Source: Bilifractor porci (GTDB lineage Bacteria > Bacillota > Clostridia > Lachnospirales > Lachnospiraceae). Taken from it: a stretch of DNA of 64,000 nucleotides. A program made the position numbers and the translations under genes. The stretch is taken from positions 143,021-207,020 of the forward strand of contig NZ_VUMV01000005.1 in the NCBI RefSeq assembly GCF_009696005.1, given 5' to 3'. The notes below the pieces were generated by a model, which did no database searches, was not told the DNA's origin, and was given only the letters and a program-made list of their open reading frames with translations. Positions 18,342-27,765 of the stretch are shown here, piece by piece (position 1 is the stretch's first letter; each line of letters starts with the position of its first letter).

Positions 18342-20138
18342 TTACTGCTGCGGGGAAGGAACCGGGCCTGCGGCCTTTCCGGCATTCTCAACGAGCTGGA
18401 GAATGGCGGATTCTTCTTCATCCGGAGAAGCGCTTCCCGGCACAGGCTCTCCCTGCAGAAGCTCATGGAAGCTGACATCACCGACCGAGAGATCACTCAG
18501 GTTCACACAGCAGGTGCCCATCCGTACCAGCTCGTTCAGCATATCGTTAAAGGTGTTGGTCAGGGCAGAGGCACATTTGTTCTTGCTCACCCGCTTCATG
18601 TGGCGGCGGCGCAGCCGCTCGTCCTGGGAGAAAATTTCCTGGCGGAGCGTCTTTACCTGCAGGTCTGCCTCCGCACTTAAGGTTCCGTTGATCATCTGTC
18701 TCAGGATATTGTCGTAGAGCTGCCGGATCTGATGCAGGGAATCCTTCAGATCCTTCACTGCCTCCTTGGACAGCTGCTTTTTCTGAGACGCGTTCGCTGT
18801 TATGTCAGACAGAATATCCTCACACAGCAGACCGATCCGAAGAAAATCACTTTTTATCAGAATGGCTTCGGTCACTCTGGATGCCTGCTCCTCCGTCAGG
18901 CTTCCGTCCGCAAACATGGCAGAGGTATATTCGTCTATCCGTTCATTGACAGCGCGGATGGCTGCTGCCCCCTTTTGCACTTCTCCGAGCAGCTCTCCGC
19001 AGTTCTTCAGCGTAAAACTTTCCGCTTTTATCAGAATCATCTGAACCATATGACCCAGATGCAGGATCTCACGGGAGACCAGGTGGATGGAAGGAAGCGG
19101 CTGCCCGATCAGCTGATTGTCAAGATATTTAGGAACAGAAGCACTGACAACAGCCTCCTCTTCCCTGCCCGGAAGCAGCTTCTTCACAATCTTTACCATG
19201 AGGGGAAGAAGAGGCGTCCAGATCAGCGTCATAATCACGTTAAATCCGGTGTGAGCATTGGCAATCTGCCGGGAAATCACATCGACCTCGTTTCCCTTTG
19301 GGGAAAGCATTTGGATCAGTCTGGAGTACGGTCCTACAAACCAGATAAAGAGCAGGCTTCCGCTGACATTAAAGATGCAGTGAGCCAGAGCGGTTCTTTT
19401 GGCATTTTTATTCTGGGTCAGACTCGCAAGAATCGCTGTGATGGTGGTACCGATGTTGTCGCCCAGAAGAATCGGAATGGCGCCGGAAAGTCCGATAATG
19501 CTGGCTGTGGTGCCGGCGGCAGCCTGTGAGGCAAAGTTCTGAAGAACGGCGATTGTGGCAGAGGAGCTCTGTACAACCAGGGTCATCAGCATTCCCACAA
19601 GCACGCCCAGAAAACGATTGTCCGCAACCCGGTCGATCAGGTTCAGGAAAAACGGGCTGGAAGCCAGAGGCTTCATTACCGAGCCCATGATGTCAATGCC
19701 GTCGAAAAGAAGGCCGAAGGCAAGAATGGTGCGGCCTACATAGCGCAGTTTTTCTTTCCGCGCCAGAAGCATCAGGATGAAACCGGCGAAGATGATGATG
19801 TAGACGTAGTCGCTGAGATTAAACGCAATAATCTGCGCCGTCATGGTTGTGCCGATATTGGCGCCGAAAATAATGGAAATCGCCTGCGGCAAGGTCATCA
19901 GGCCGGCGCTGACAAAGCCGATCGCCATCACGGTGGTGGCGGAGGAACTCTGCAGGACCGCAGTGACAAGTGCGCCGGACAGGACGCCCATAACCGGGTT
20001 TTTGGTCAGGACGCCCAGCACGGTCTTCATTTTTTCCCCGGCTGCTTTCTGCAGGCTCTCGCTCATCATGTTCATGCCGAACAGGAAAATAGCCAGTCCG
20101 CCCAGCAGACCGAAAACAATCTGTACATTTTCATTCAT
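18342..20138 (-). CDS. Na/phosphate cotransporter family protein (NptA type with PhoU-like domain)
   Basis: 598 aa. The N-terminal half carries two inverted Na/Pi cotransporter repeats with the signature QSSSATTVMAIGFVSAG and VVQSSSATIAVLQNF, roughly nine membrane segments to residue ~330. The C-terminal ~220 residues are a soluble PhoU-like helical bundle. It probably moves phosphate (or another anion) with sodium. ATG at 20138 (MNENVQIVFGLLGG) with GAGG upstream is preferred over the frame start 24 residues earlier. Confidence 0.92.
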   Translation of the reverse strand: MNENVQIVFGLLGGLAIFLFGMNMMSESLQKAAGEKMKTVLGVLTKNPVMGVLSGALVTAVLQSSSATTVMAIGFVSAGLMTLPQAISIIFGANIGTTMTAQIIAFNLSDYVYIIIFAGFILMLLARKEKLRYVGRTILAFGLLFDGIDIMGSVMKPLASSPFFLNLIDRVADNRFLGVLVGMLMTLVVQSSSATIAVLQNFASQAAAGTTASIIGLSGAIPILLGDNIGTTITAILASLTQNKNAKRTALAHCIFNVSGSLLFIWFVGPYSRLIQMLSPKGNEVDVISRQIANAHTGFNVIMTLIWTPLLPLMVKIVKKLLPGREEEAVVSASVPKYLDNQLIGQPLPSIHLVSREILHLGHMVQMILIKAESFTLKNCGELLGEVQKGAAAIRAVNERIDEYTSAMFADGSLTEEQASRVTEAILIKSDFLRIGLLCEDILSDITANASQKKQLSKEAVKDLKDSLHQIRQLYDNILRQMINGTLSAEADLQVKTLRQEIFSQDERLRRRHMKRVSKNKCASALTNTFNDMLNELVRMGTCCVNLSDLSVGDVSFHELLQGEPVPGSASPDEEESAILQLVENAGKAAGPVPSPQQ

Positions 20139-20168
20139 AAATGGTACCTCTGTCATTGGCTTCGCTAC

Positions 20169-20189
20169 ACAATAGTTCCAGTCTATTGT
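20169..20189. promoter_or_regulatory. 7-7-7 inverted repeat in the NptA leader
   Basis: ACAATAG (20169-20175), TTCCAGT, CTATTGT (20183-20189): perfect 7-bp arms about 30 bp before the start of the minus-strand transporter gene. It may be an operator for phosphate control or a leader hairpin. The rest of the 347-bp gap to the flavodoxin gene holds only that gene's terminator. Confidence 0.45.
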
Positions 20190-20373
20190 ATCGGGTACAG
20201 GGAGGACCATCTACCGGAGGTGTGTTTACGGTATGTTAATTCTATATAAACTTTATATCATTTTCAGACCGGGTTTACGGAAACGAAACGTTGTGCTTCC
20301 GAAGGGAGGAAAGGAAAAAAGCCGACGCCTTGCATAGCTGTCAGGAAAAGAAACGCGGCACGATCCGCAGAAA

Positions 20374-20400
20374 TAAAAAAAGACTGCCGCAAAGCGGCAG
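20374..20400 (-). terminator. intrinsic terminator of the flavodoxin gene
   Basis: Read on the minus strand: CTGCCGC-TTT-GCGGCAG followed by TCTTTTTTT. It lies about 85 bp after the flavodoxin stop. Confidence 0.85.
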
Positions 20401-20485
20401 CCTGAACAGTCCCTTTTATTGACACATGGTCTGTCTGGCAAGGCACCATGTTATATGGCATCCTGCGGTGTCAGTGAAACCGGAA

Positions 20486-20971
20486 TTACCACTGCTGGAA
20501 CCCGTCAAACCAGAGCTTCAGATCTTTCATGGAAACTTCCCCGCCGACCCGGCGGCCTTCCATAACCTTCGCCTCCTTGCCGACCAGGTTCTGAATCCGC
20601 TCGCAGGTCCGTGCCATCCCGCTGCCCCCGGAGGTGCAGAACGGAATGATGATTTTTCCGGAAAAGTCAGCGGAAGTAAGGAAGGTGTCAACAATGCTTG
20701 GTTCTCTTCCCCACCAGATCGGAAAGCCCAGAATGATCGTCTGATAGGAACTCAGATCCGGAACAGGTTCAGCCATTGCCGGGCGGCAGTTCGGGTCAGC
20801 CATCTCCACGGTAGATCTGGCGCTCTTATCCTTCCAGTTCAGATCCGCTTCGGTATACGGTTTTTCCGGTATGATGGCAAACACATCCGCATGTTCCTCT
20901 CCGGCTATGTCCTCCGCAATCTTTTTCGTTGTGCCGGTTGCGGAAAAGAAGGCAACTAAAGTCTTGCTCAT
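20486..20971 (-). CDS. flavodoxin
   Basis: 161 aa electron carrier. The FMN phosphate loop is FFSATGTTKKIAEDIA (residues 8-23), and the FMN-ring loop region is IILGFPIWWGREPSIVDTF (about 83). The last part has FCTSGGSGMARTCERIQ. Length and motifs fit the flavodoxin_4 group found in anaerobes, including quinone- or menaquinone-type reductase helpers. Good RBS (AGGAGG) before the ATG. It is a single-gene unit with its own terminator. Confidence 0.93.
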   Translation of the reverse strand: MSKTLVAFFSATGTTKKIAEDIAGEEHADVFAIIPEKPYTEADLNWKDKSARSTVEMADPNCRPAMAEPVPDLSSYQTIILGFPIWWGREPSIVDTFLTSADFSGKIIIPFCTSGGSGMARTCERIQNLVGKEAKVMEGRRVGGEVSMKDLKLWFDGFQQW

Positions 20972-21190
20972 ACAAATATCCTCCTGATGATAGAAACCTG
21001 AAATTTACCTCTTGCAGTTGCTTCTGATTATAGCGCATGACGGTAAGGAGTGTCAAAGATGACAGAAAAACGGAGAGAAAAGAGCTGGATTTTGGTGAAA
21101 TATCAGAGGATCGGGGCGCTTTCCGGGAAGAAAAAGGAAAGAAAGAGAAGAGCCGGGAATCCGGCAGGAGAAGCTCTTAAAATAGCGTCT

Positions 21191-21218
21191 TTGCGCAGAC
21201 GGATAAAGTTGTTATACT
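21191..21218 (+). promoter_or_regulatory. possible promoter of the arsR-zip unit
   Basis: TTGCGC (21191-21196), 16-bp spacer, TATACT (21213-21218), about 130 bp before the ArsR start. Just upstream (about 21149-21180) an imperfect hairpin AAGAGC...GCTCTT is seen. Nothing else is recognisable in the 376-bp gap. Confidence 0.45.
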
Positions 21219-21347
21219 GGTAGTAGAATTCGGCTGCGGGCAGAAAAGCTGCCGGCTCTGATCTATCAGAAGTTACGCGTAGATGAGTCAGCCTGCTTCG
21301 GTAAACATCGAAGAGAACCGGTAAGCCGTGCAGAAGGGAAGCGTAAA

Positions 21348-21650
21348 ATGAGCAAAAAATGCAATCTTCCGGACGAAAATGAAATGGCGGATCTTGCGGA
21401 GCTGTTCAAGGTGTTCGGGGATTCTACCAGGATACGAATACTGTTTGTTCTCTATGACGATGAGCACAGCGTAGGAGAGATCGCCGAAGCCCTTGGCATG
21501 ACGACGTCTGCGGTTTCTCATCAGCTGAAAATCCTGAAGTCCTCCAAGCTGGTTGCGTCCAGGCGGGACGGAAAACAGATCTTCTACCATCTGGCGGATC
21601 AGCATGTTCACACGATCATCCAGGTAGGGCAGGAGCATATCGAGGAGTAA
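21348..21650 (+). CDS. ArsR/SmtB family metalloregulator, zinc-type (alpha5) site
   Basis: 100 aa winged-helix repressor. DNA-binding helices at VGEIAEALGMTTSAVSHQLKIL (about 45-66) and the wing at SRRDGKQIFYHL. The C-terminal helix DQHVHTIIQVGQEHIEE fits D-X-H-X10-H-X2-E, the alpha5 zinc site of CzrA/SmtB; there is no CVC alpha3 arsenic site. In the family, metal binding releases DNA. The next gene, 119 bp downstream, is a ZIP transporter, so zinc-dependent control of that gene is likely. Confidence 0.9.
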   Translation: MSKKCNLPDENEMADLAELFKVFGDSTRIRILFVLYDDEHSVGEIAEALGMTTSAVSHQLKILKSSKLVASRRDGKQIFYHLADQHVHTIIQVGQEHIEE

Positions 21651-21769
21651 ATGGAAACAGCAGCCTCTTTCCGTGGGAACAAAGGGGCATTCAAAGAACA
21701 TTCAGAAGGAAATTCAAAGGGAAAACCGCCGAGGCAGCAAAAGGCGGATTTCCGTGGAGGGAGACACGT

Positions 21770-22552
21770 ATGACAGGACAGGTTTTACAGGGCATCCTGA
21801 TTCCGTTTATCGGCACATCACTGGGTGCCGCCTGTGTTTTTTTTATGAAAAATGAACTCAGTCTGATGGTGGAGAGGGCGCTCTCCGGTTTCGCGGCAGG
21901 AGTTATGGTGGCGGCCTCTATCTGGAGTCTGCTGATTCCTGCGATGGAAGAGAGTAAAGAAATGGGATCGCTGGCCTTTCTTCCCGCGTTGATCGGGTTC
22001 TGGCTGGGAACTCTTTTCCTTCTCCTGCTGGATCACGTGACCCCGCATCTGCACGCTTTTTCCGACAAGGCGGAGGGTCCACGCAGCAAAGCGGCGAAGA
22101 CAACGCTGATGGTGCTGGCAGTTACCATACACAATATTCCGGAAGGGATGGCGGTAGGAATTGTCTTTGCCGGGATGCTTACCGGCTCTTCGGGAATTTC
22201 CGCGGGAGCTGCCCTGGCGCTGGCAGTCGGCATAGCTATTCAGAATTTTCCGGAGGGCGCGATTATTTCCATGCCGCTTCACTCCGAGGGACAGAAGAAG
22301 ACAAGGGCTTTTGCCAGCGGTGTGCTTTCCGGCGTGGTAGAGCCGGCAGGAGCCCTGCTGATGGTTGCTTTTTCCGAATTCTTTTTGCCGGCCATGCCTT
22401 ATCTGCTCAGCTTTGCCGCCGGCGCGATGCTTTATGTGGTGGTGGAAGAGCTGATACCGGAAATGTCCGCGGGAGAGCACTCCAATATCGGCGTGCTGCT
22501 GTTTGCCGTCGGCTTTACCCTGATGATGGCTCTGGATGTGGCGCTTGGCTGA
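21770..22552 (+). CDS. ZIP family metal transporter (ZupT/GufA type)
   Basis: 260 aa with about eight hydrophobic segments. Metal-site helices are HNIPEGMAVGIVFAG (about residue 120) and IQNFPEGAIISMPLHSEG (about 155), the ZIP signature; a variable His/charged loop (DHVTPHLHAFSDKAEG) lies before them. ZIP proteins move Zn2+ and other divalent ions toward the cytosol. GGAGGGAG lies before ATG 21770. It ends 8 bp before the convergent LuxR-type gene. Confidence 0.9.
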   Translation: MTGQVLQGILIPFIGTSLGAACVFFMKNELSLMVERALSGFAAGVMVAASIWSLLIPAMEESKEMGSLAFLPALIGFWLGTLFLLLLDHVTPHLHAFSDKAEGPRSKAAKTTLMVLAVTIHNIPEGMAVGIVFAGMLTGSSGISAGAALALAVGIAIQNFPEGAIISMPLHSEGQKKTRAFASGVLSGVVEPAGALLMVAFSEFFLPAMPYLLSFAAGAMLYVVVEELIPEMSAGEHSNIGVLLFAVGFTLMMALDVALG

Positions 22553-22560
22553 AGACGGGC

Positions 22561-24246
22561 TTAATCGGAGCCCTCGCCGTTCATAATCGCCGCGTACCGC
22601 AGCAGCTGTTTCAGAGAGTTGATTCCCAGTTTGCTGTAGATATTGCGGTTGTGATAGCGAAGAGTGCTTTCCTTGATATTCTTTTCTTCCATAATTTCTT
22701 TCGTTCCTTTTCCGGAGAGATAAAGAAGAAAAATCTTTTTTTCGGTCTGCGTTAAAGTTTTCAGCCCGCTCAGGAACTGCTGATAATTTTCCGGATCCAC
22801 TTCTTTTTTGCGGGAGTACACCAGGCGGGACAATTCCCGTCTGGCGTCATCGTATTCCTTGTTGATGCGGCTGAGTTCTGTGCGGGCATCCTCAATTTCG
22901 TTTTCCAGCGCAGAGGTCTCAGCTTCCCTGTCACGTTCCATTTCCGAAAGCAATGTAAAAAGCTCTTCGATTTCCGGAATCATTTCCTCCGGATTTGTTT
23001 TTTGTCTGTTTTTCAGCTGTTCCAGGCTGTTCAGTACCGGAGTCAGGAAACGGCGGCTGAAATAGCGGCAGCAGAAAAGAGCAAAGCAAAGAAGGAAGAT
23101 AAAAATCAGTACAACCTCGGCTCCTTCCTGAAAAAACATCTGCCGGTAATCACGCCGGGGGATCAGGACATAGGCACGGAACCTCTCGTTCTGTCCGGCA
23201 AGCTTCACTTTTTCGGTGATTCCCAGGTAGGAAGTGATGCGGTCAGAGCAGAGAACACGTCTGTCGGAAAGGCTTTTTGTTACAGTCAGTGTCCCGGCAG
23301 GGGCAAGGTAGTAACCGTCTGTGCTTCCGCAGGACATGGATTGTCCGGCTTCAATCTGCAGGATGCCGGAGGGCTGCCCCTCCGGAGCGGTATGGATATC
23401 CGCAAGAATACAGGTCAGATGGCTCAGTGTAGTAGGCTGGGCCATTTTATTCCGGAAAAAACTGTCATTCATCTCAAAACCGCAGACGCCCAGAAAGGTG
23501 CCGTCAGCAGAAAAAAGAGGAAACAGCATCAGCAGTACCTTATCTGAGGTACCGGGCAGAACAAAGATGTCACTGAAGCTGCAGGAGCCGGGCACGGCAC
23601 TTTTTTTCCATTCTGTATATCCTGGCAGGTTCTGTGTCTGGAATTCCAGCTTCCACTTCCGATGCGGCATAACACCGCTTTTTTTGCCGATTTCCGGAAC
23701 CCCGTGATAGAGAAGAAGCTCCGTTCCGGAGTCTGCGGGTGAGCTTTTCCGAATATACAGGCCGGACCGGGAACTGTCCGCGCCGGGCAGGGCGGTATTC
23801 ACGGTTGCGTCAAGCAGCAGAAAAACGCCGGAACTGTCAGTCTGAAGAAGCTTTTCTTTCAGGGCAGCAAAGACCGATTCCTGCAAGGCTGCCAGAGAAG
23901 TTTCCGAATCATTGATTTCAGAAAAAGACATATGGCTGGCATTCAGGTATTTCCGGATCTGTTCCGTAACAGACTGGGACATCTGGAGACCCCATACATG
24001 CAGAGTGTCAAATTCGGAGGAGAGATCATCCGAGAAAACAGCCATCTGCATCTGCAGGGCGGAACGAAAGCTGCTCTGGCGCCGGAAAGCGGTGCTGATG
24101 ACGGACAGCCCGATTAAAAAAGCAGCGATCAGCAGTACGGCAAGCAGAAACATGTAGCGGAACAGCTTGTAACGCAGGGAATTCCTTTTTCTGGTCAGCT
24201 CGCTATTTTCCTCCGGGTTATGCCGGAAAAAGGATGAAAATGTCAT
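22561..24246 (-). CDS. membrane-anchored LuxR-type regulator with extracellular sensor domain
   Basis: 561 aa. Seen: a first membrane helix (about 27-50, YMFLLAVLLIAAFLIGLSVI), an extracellular region of about 320 residues of Cache-like size, a second helix (about 374-392, VVLIFIFLLCFALFCC), a coiled coil (about 440-480) and a C-terminal LuxR/GerE HTH (LTQTEKKIFLLYLSGKGTKE, then LRYHNRNIYSKLGI). There is no kinase or receiver domain, so this looks like a one-component sensor acting from the membrane. It starts 32 bp after the solute-binding lipoprotein gene and is probably cotranscribed with it. Ligand and targets are unknown. Confidence 0.8.
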   Translation of the reverse strand: MTFSSFFRHNPEENSELTRKRNSLRYKLFRYMFLLAVLLIAAFLIGLSVISTAFRRQSSFRSALQMQMAVFSDDLSSEFDTLHVWGLQMSQSVTEQIRKYLNASHMSFSEINDSETSLAALQESVFAALKEKLLQTDSSGVFLLLDATVNTALPGADSSRSGLYIRKSSPADSGTELLLYHGVPEIGKKSGVMPHRKWKLEFQTQNLPGYTEWKKSAVPGSCSFSDIFVLPGTSDKVLLMLFPLFSADGTFLGVCGFEMNDSFFRNKMAQPTTLSHLTCILADIHTAPEGQPSGILQIEAGQSMSCGSTDGYYLAPAGTLTVTKSLSDRRVLCSDRITSYLGITEKVKLAGQNERFRAYVLIPRRDYRQMFFQEGAEVVLIFIFLLCFALFCCRYFSRRFLTPVLNSLEQLKNRQKTNPEEMIPEIEELFTLLSEMERDREAETSALENEIEDARTELSRINKEYDDARRELSRLVYSRKKEVDPENYQQFLSGLKTLTQTEKKIFLLYLSGKGTKEIMEEKNIKESTLRYHNRNIYSKLGINSLKQLLRYAAIMNGEGSD

Positions 24247-24278
24247 TTCTATAAAAGCTCCTTTCAGAAAATCTTCTT

Positions 24279-25643
24279 TCAGGTGTCCGGCGAGCCAAGA
24301 CAGGAGCAGAACTGCTTCCAGGTTTTCGATTCAAGAACCGCCGGATCCGCTCCGTCCCTGTACTGTTCGGTCAGTGAGGACTGTTCCGCGCGCAGCCTGT
24401 CATAAAGACGGTTGGTTTTTTCGATAAAGCCGCTGTCCGAAGGAAGAGGTACAAACCGGCAGGTATTTTTTACCGTCCGGATGGCGTTGTATACGGAACG
24501 GTAGGAAGGATCCTGGAAACTGTAGCTGTCAATTGCCTGAAAAGCCTCTTCGGTTACGGGGAAATACCCCGTTTCCGCGGCAAAATCCAGGTTGCGCTCG
24601 CTTTCCGTAAGCCAGTGAAGAAAAACCGAGGCGGCTTCGGCTTTTTTGCTGTCTGTTTTCAGGGCGCAGATCCCGCAGCCTGTCTGAGGAGCCAGCGGGT
24701 CCGAGCCTGATTCCGAACTGGCGGAAGTGGGAAGAGGAAGTACCTTCAGATTCATGGGCTCTGTGGTGTTGTCGGAAAAAGTAACTGTGTCATTAAAATA
24801 AAGAACAGCGGCACTGGAACCTGTTCCGGCAGGGACTTCGCCGGTCATCATCTGGGTGTTGGCGTAAAGGTCAGAGATGATAATATCGCCCCGGATCAGT
24901 GCCTCGGCGAACGGTTTCCATGTACTTCGCAGTACCGGATCGGAGCAGTCATAATAACCGTTTTTTATGATCTGTGCCGCGCCTTTTTCCCGTGCGCAGA
25001 GATCTACGTTCTGGACCAGGTAATCAAACGCGCAGAAGGGCTTTCCGCCCGACCATTCCCGGTACCTCTCCGCTGTGCGGAAAAATCCGTCCCAGGTCCG
25101 CAGGCTGCTGTAGCCGATATCGGTATCGGCCAGGAAACGGTCAAACTCCGTCCCATTTACATAAAGAAGCCGGGTGGATTTACAGAGGGGAAAGACACAC
25201 AGACGATCCTGCAAAATTCCCTCTTCCAAGAAGGCATCGACATAGGATTCCAGTTCCTCCCCGGAAAAGTAATCCGACCAGTTAACCAGATTCTCCGGCC
25301 CCAGAAGAGAAGCCGTTCCGGGGTAACACAGGAACAGATCCGGCATACTGCCTGCGCCGGGTTCCTCCGCCTGTGCGGCCAGCAGCTGCTCTCCTATATC
25401 GGAAGCATTCGACATCCTGGTCACATTGATGATGATTCCTTTCTTCATGCCGACCGTTTCATTAAATTCCTGTACCAGGAGGTTCATCGGGGAGCCCACC
25501 TGTTCTCCATACACATGCCAGAAGGTCAGTGTTACGGGATCCGAAGGATTCAGATGGCTTCTTCCGGAGCAGGAGGACAGGACCGGCTGACAGGCCAGAA
25601 GCAGAAAAGAGAGCAGAAATAAAAATATTGGCTGTTTTTTCAT
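24279..25643 (-). CDS. extracellular solute-binding lipoprotein (family 1, sugar-type)
   Basis: 454 aa. A lipoprotein signal is present: hydrophobic FLFLLSFLLLACQ, with Cys 18 or a second candidate in LSSC. The mature part has the family 1 binding-protein start VTLTFWHVYGEQVGSPM and a long alpha/beta body (ALKTDSKKAEAASVFLHWL). No ABC permease genes are adjacent; the only partner is the membrane LuxR regulator downstream. It may therefore present a sugar to that sensor rather than to a transporter, or work with a distant permease. AGGTGA lies 8 nt before the ATG. Confidence 0.85.
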   Translation of the reverse strand: MKKQPIFLFLLSFLLLACQPVLSSCSGRSHLNPSDPVTLTFWHVYGEQVGSPMNLLVQEFNETVGMKKGIIINVTRMSNASDIGEQLLAAQAEEPGAGSMPDLFLCYPGTASLLGPENLVNWSDYFSGEELESYVDAFLEEGILQDRLCVFPLCKSTRLLYVNGTEFDRFLADTDIGYSSLRTWDGFFRTAERYREWSGGKPFCAFDYLVQNVDLCAREKGAAQIIKNGYYDCSDPVLRSTWKPFAEALIRGDIIISDLYANTQMMTGEVPAGTGSSAAVLYFNDTVTFSDNTTEPMNLKVLPLPTSASSESGSDPLAPQTGCGICALKTDSKKAEAASVFLHWLTESERNLDFAAETGYFPVTEEAFQAIDSYSFQDPSYRSVYNAIRTVKNTCRFVPLPSDSGFIEKTNRLYDRLRAEQSSLTEQYRDGADPAVLESKTWKQFCSCLGSPDT

Positions 25644-25825
25644 ATGCGGTCACCTGTGAATCGTATATTTTTTTCATTTCCCCCTCAAAACGGGGGTTTC
25701 AGATGGGGACAAAAACAGAACTATCAGTATATTAAACGGTGTAAGACATCGGTGCGCACACGATAGCAAGAAGATTCTGAAATTATTATACACGATGAAG
25801 AGAGATTGGGAAAGGAGGCATTGCG

Positions 25826-27673
25826 ATGAAGAAACAGAAGAAGGAAAATTCATTCAAAAGAGGGTCTGTTCTCATAGGGTTCTGTATCTTGTGCCTTTTG
25901 GCAGCGGCTCTTGCCGGATGCGGCGGAAAGAGCATGAAAGGAAGCAAATATCTGGGTAAATGGAATGCCGTTTCGGCCGAGATGTCAGGAATGGAATTTT
26001 CCGTATCGGATTTTATGGACGAATTCTCGATTATCTTAAAGGAGGATGGGACCTGCGAGGCGCATATTGATGATGAAGTGGAGACCGGAAAGTGGGAGGA
26101 AACAGAAACCGGTGTGAAAATTAAGGATTCCACGGAAACCCTGGAGATGAATGAGAAAGATGGCCATTTGTATATAGAATATGAGGGAGTCAGCTTCCGC
26201 TTTGAAAAAGAGGGAAGTGAGAGCGCAGTTTCCTCCGATTCTGCATCCGCGGATACGGAAAGTGTGAAGGCGGAAGTGTCTGCTTCTTCTGCGGGGGCGG
26301 AAAAGGAATCCGGGACGGACGAAGCGGCATCCGCTGAAAGCAGGGATACCAGCGGCACACACATGGAAATGACACTCTGGGATATTTATTATCCGGAAGG
26401 CTGGACAGAGAATGAAGACGACAAGGGCGACAGCGAGACCAACAGCTATGGACGGCTGGAATATAAGCAGGGGGAGGAAGTCCTGTTATCCGTGGGAATT
26501 ACCGCTACCGTGGAAGACTGCGGCGGGTACCGGGATTTTCTCCATGCCTCCGGTATTGACGCGCACGCCCTTGTAGTAGACAAGTCAGTAGAGCAGGAAA
26601 ACATCGGCGGGGTTCCCTGCATTGTCTCCGAAACGACCAGCTGGGGGGAACCGGTTCTAACCTATATGGGAAGAGATGTCGGCTCCGGAACCACGGTAAA
26701 GGTCAGTATAACAGGCGAGTACTCGGATCCGGAGGTGGATAAGCTGATCAAGAACCTGGCATTTCATCTGGAAGATACCGGGAATGAAGATTATCCCTGG
26801 CCGTGGGAGGGGGAAGTATTTTCTACCGACAGCGAACACTCCAAGATGATCGCAGATACCACGATAACCTCTGTGTGGGTACCGTTTGAGGAGCCGCTTC
26901 TGGCGTACGACATTTTCAGCGGGAGAATCGCTTCCGTGGGAGAGAGCCTGTATGTACTGCTGGATAATGTCCTTTATGAGTACACACTGGGAGAGAAGCT
27001 GACACTGAAAAGCACGATGGAGCTGGAGGATGATTATGAGGAACTCTCTGCCGATCAGAACGGGAACTTGTACCTGACGGGCTTTATGTCGCCGATGCTT
27101 ACGATAAAGGACGGAGAAATCACAGCAACGAATGACGATATTGATCAGGCAGTCATACACAGCAGCGGAACCTGGGGAATCTCCTGGTTCTTCGGGTCAG
27201 AGCCGGAGAAGGTGACCATCGACGGGAGCAAGGCATCCAAAGAAGCATGGCCGATTCTTCCAGAAGAAAGCGTTGGGACAGCCCGCCTGAGTGAAAACCA
27301 TATCTTCATCTCCGGCACGGATCCGGAGAGTCAGAATGAAGCGATCTGGGTTTTCGACATGGAGGGAAATCAGCAGATGGAGCTTGGAAATCAGGAATAC
27401 GGCGGAGAACAGTCTCTGGGGAGCATTACAGATGTTGTGGAAACCGAAAACGGCTTTATCGGCCTGGACGGGAATATGCGGGAAATCTTTTTCTGGAAGA
27501 GCGACGGCAGCCTGCTGGGATCGGCGGAGGACAGTGAGCTTTTCGGGACAGAGTATCCCTGGATCAGTACAGCAGTAAGACTGCCGGACGGAACCGTGCT
27601 GATAGGCCTGACAGAAGACAGGGCGGATAATTCCGCGACAGAGTTTGTCATTTACAGGGTCAGCGGATTCTGA
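25826..27673 (+). CDS. large lipoprotein of unknown function
   Basis: 615 aa. A lipobox LAGC at residue 32 predicts a membrane-attached extracellular protein. The first part (about 40-130) looks like a small lipocalin-type beta domain (YLGKWNAVSAEMSG, GKWEETETGVKI), followed by a Ser/Ala/Glu-rich linker (about 132-175). A middle domain and a C-terminal repetitive beta region (about 350-615, with GNLYLTGFM, ENHIFISGTDPES, NGFIGLDGNM) resemble propeller blades. I do not recognise a named family. Strong RBS AAAGGAGG. The AIM24-family gene follows 92 bp later. Confidence 0.7.
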   Translation: MKKQKKENSFKRGSVLIGFCILCLLAAALAGCGGKSMKGSKYLGKWNAVSAEMSGMEFSVSDFMDEFSIILKEDGTCEAHIDDEVETGKWEETETGVKIKDSTETLEMNEKDGHLYIEYEGVSFRFEKEGSESAVSSDSASADTESVKAEVSASSAGAEKESGTDEAASAESRDTSGTHMEMTLWDIYYPEGWTENEDDKGDSETNSYGRLEYKQGEEVLLSVGITATVEDCGGYRDFLHASGIDAHALVVDKSVEQENIGGVPCIVSETTSWGEPVLTYMGRDVGSGTTVKVSITGEYSDPEVDKLIKNLAFHLEDTGNEDYPWPWEGEVFSTDSEHSKMIADTTITSVWVPFEEPLLAYDIFSGRIASVGESLYVLLDNVLYEYTLGEKLTLKSTMELEDDYEELSADQNGNLYLTGFMSPMLTIKDGEITATNDDIDQAVIHSSGTWGISWFFGSEPEKVTIDGSKASKEAWPILPEESVGTARLSENHIFISGTDPESQNEAIWVFDMEGNQQMELGNQEYGGEQSLGSITDVVETENGFIGLDGNMREIFFWKSDGSLLGSAEDSELFGTEYPWISTAVRLPDGTVLIGLTEDRADNSATEFVIYRVSGF

Positions 27674-27765
27674 GAGTTCGATCATAAATATAAGAAAAAA
27701 TAAGCGATTTGAATTACAAAAACATTGACGGTACAGAATCAGCAGATTCTGAGAAAGGAGCGAAT

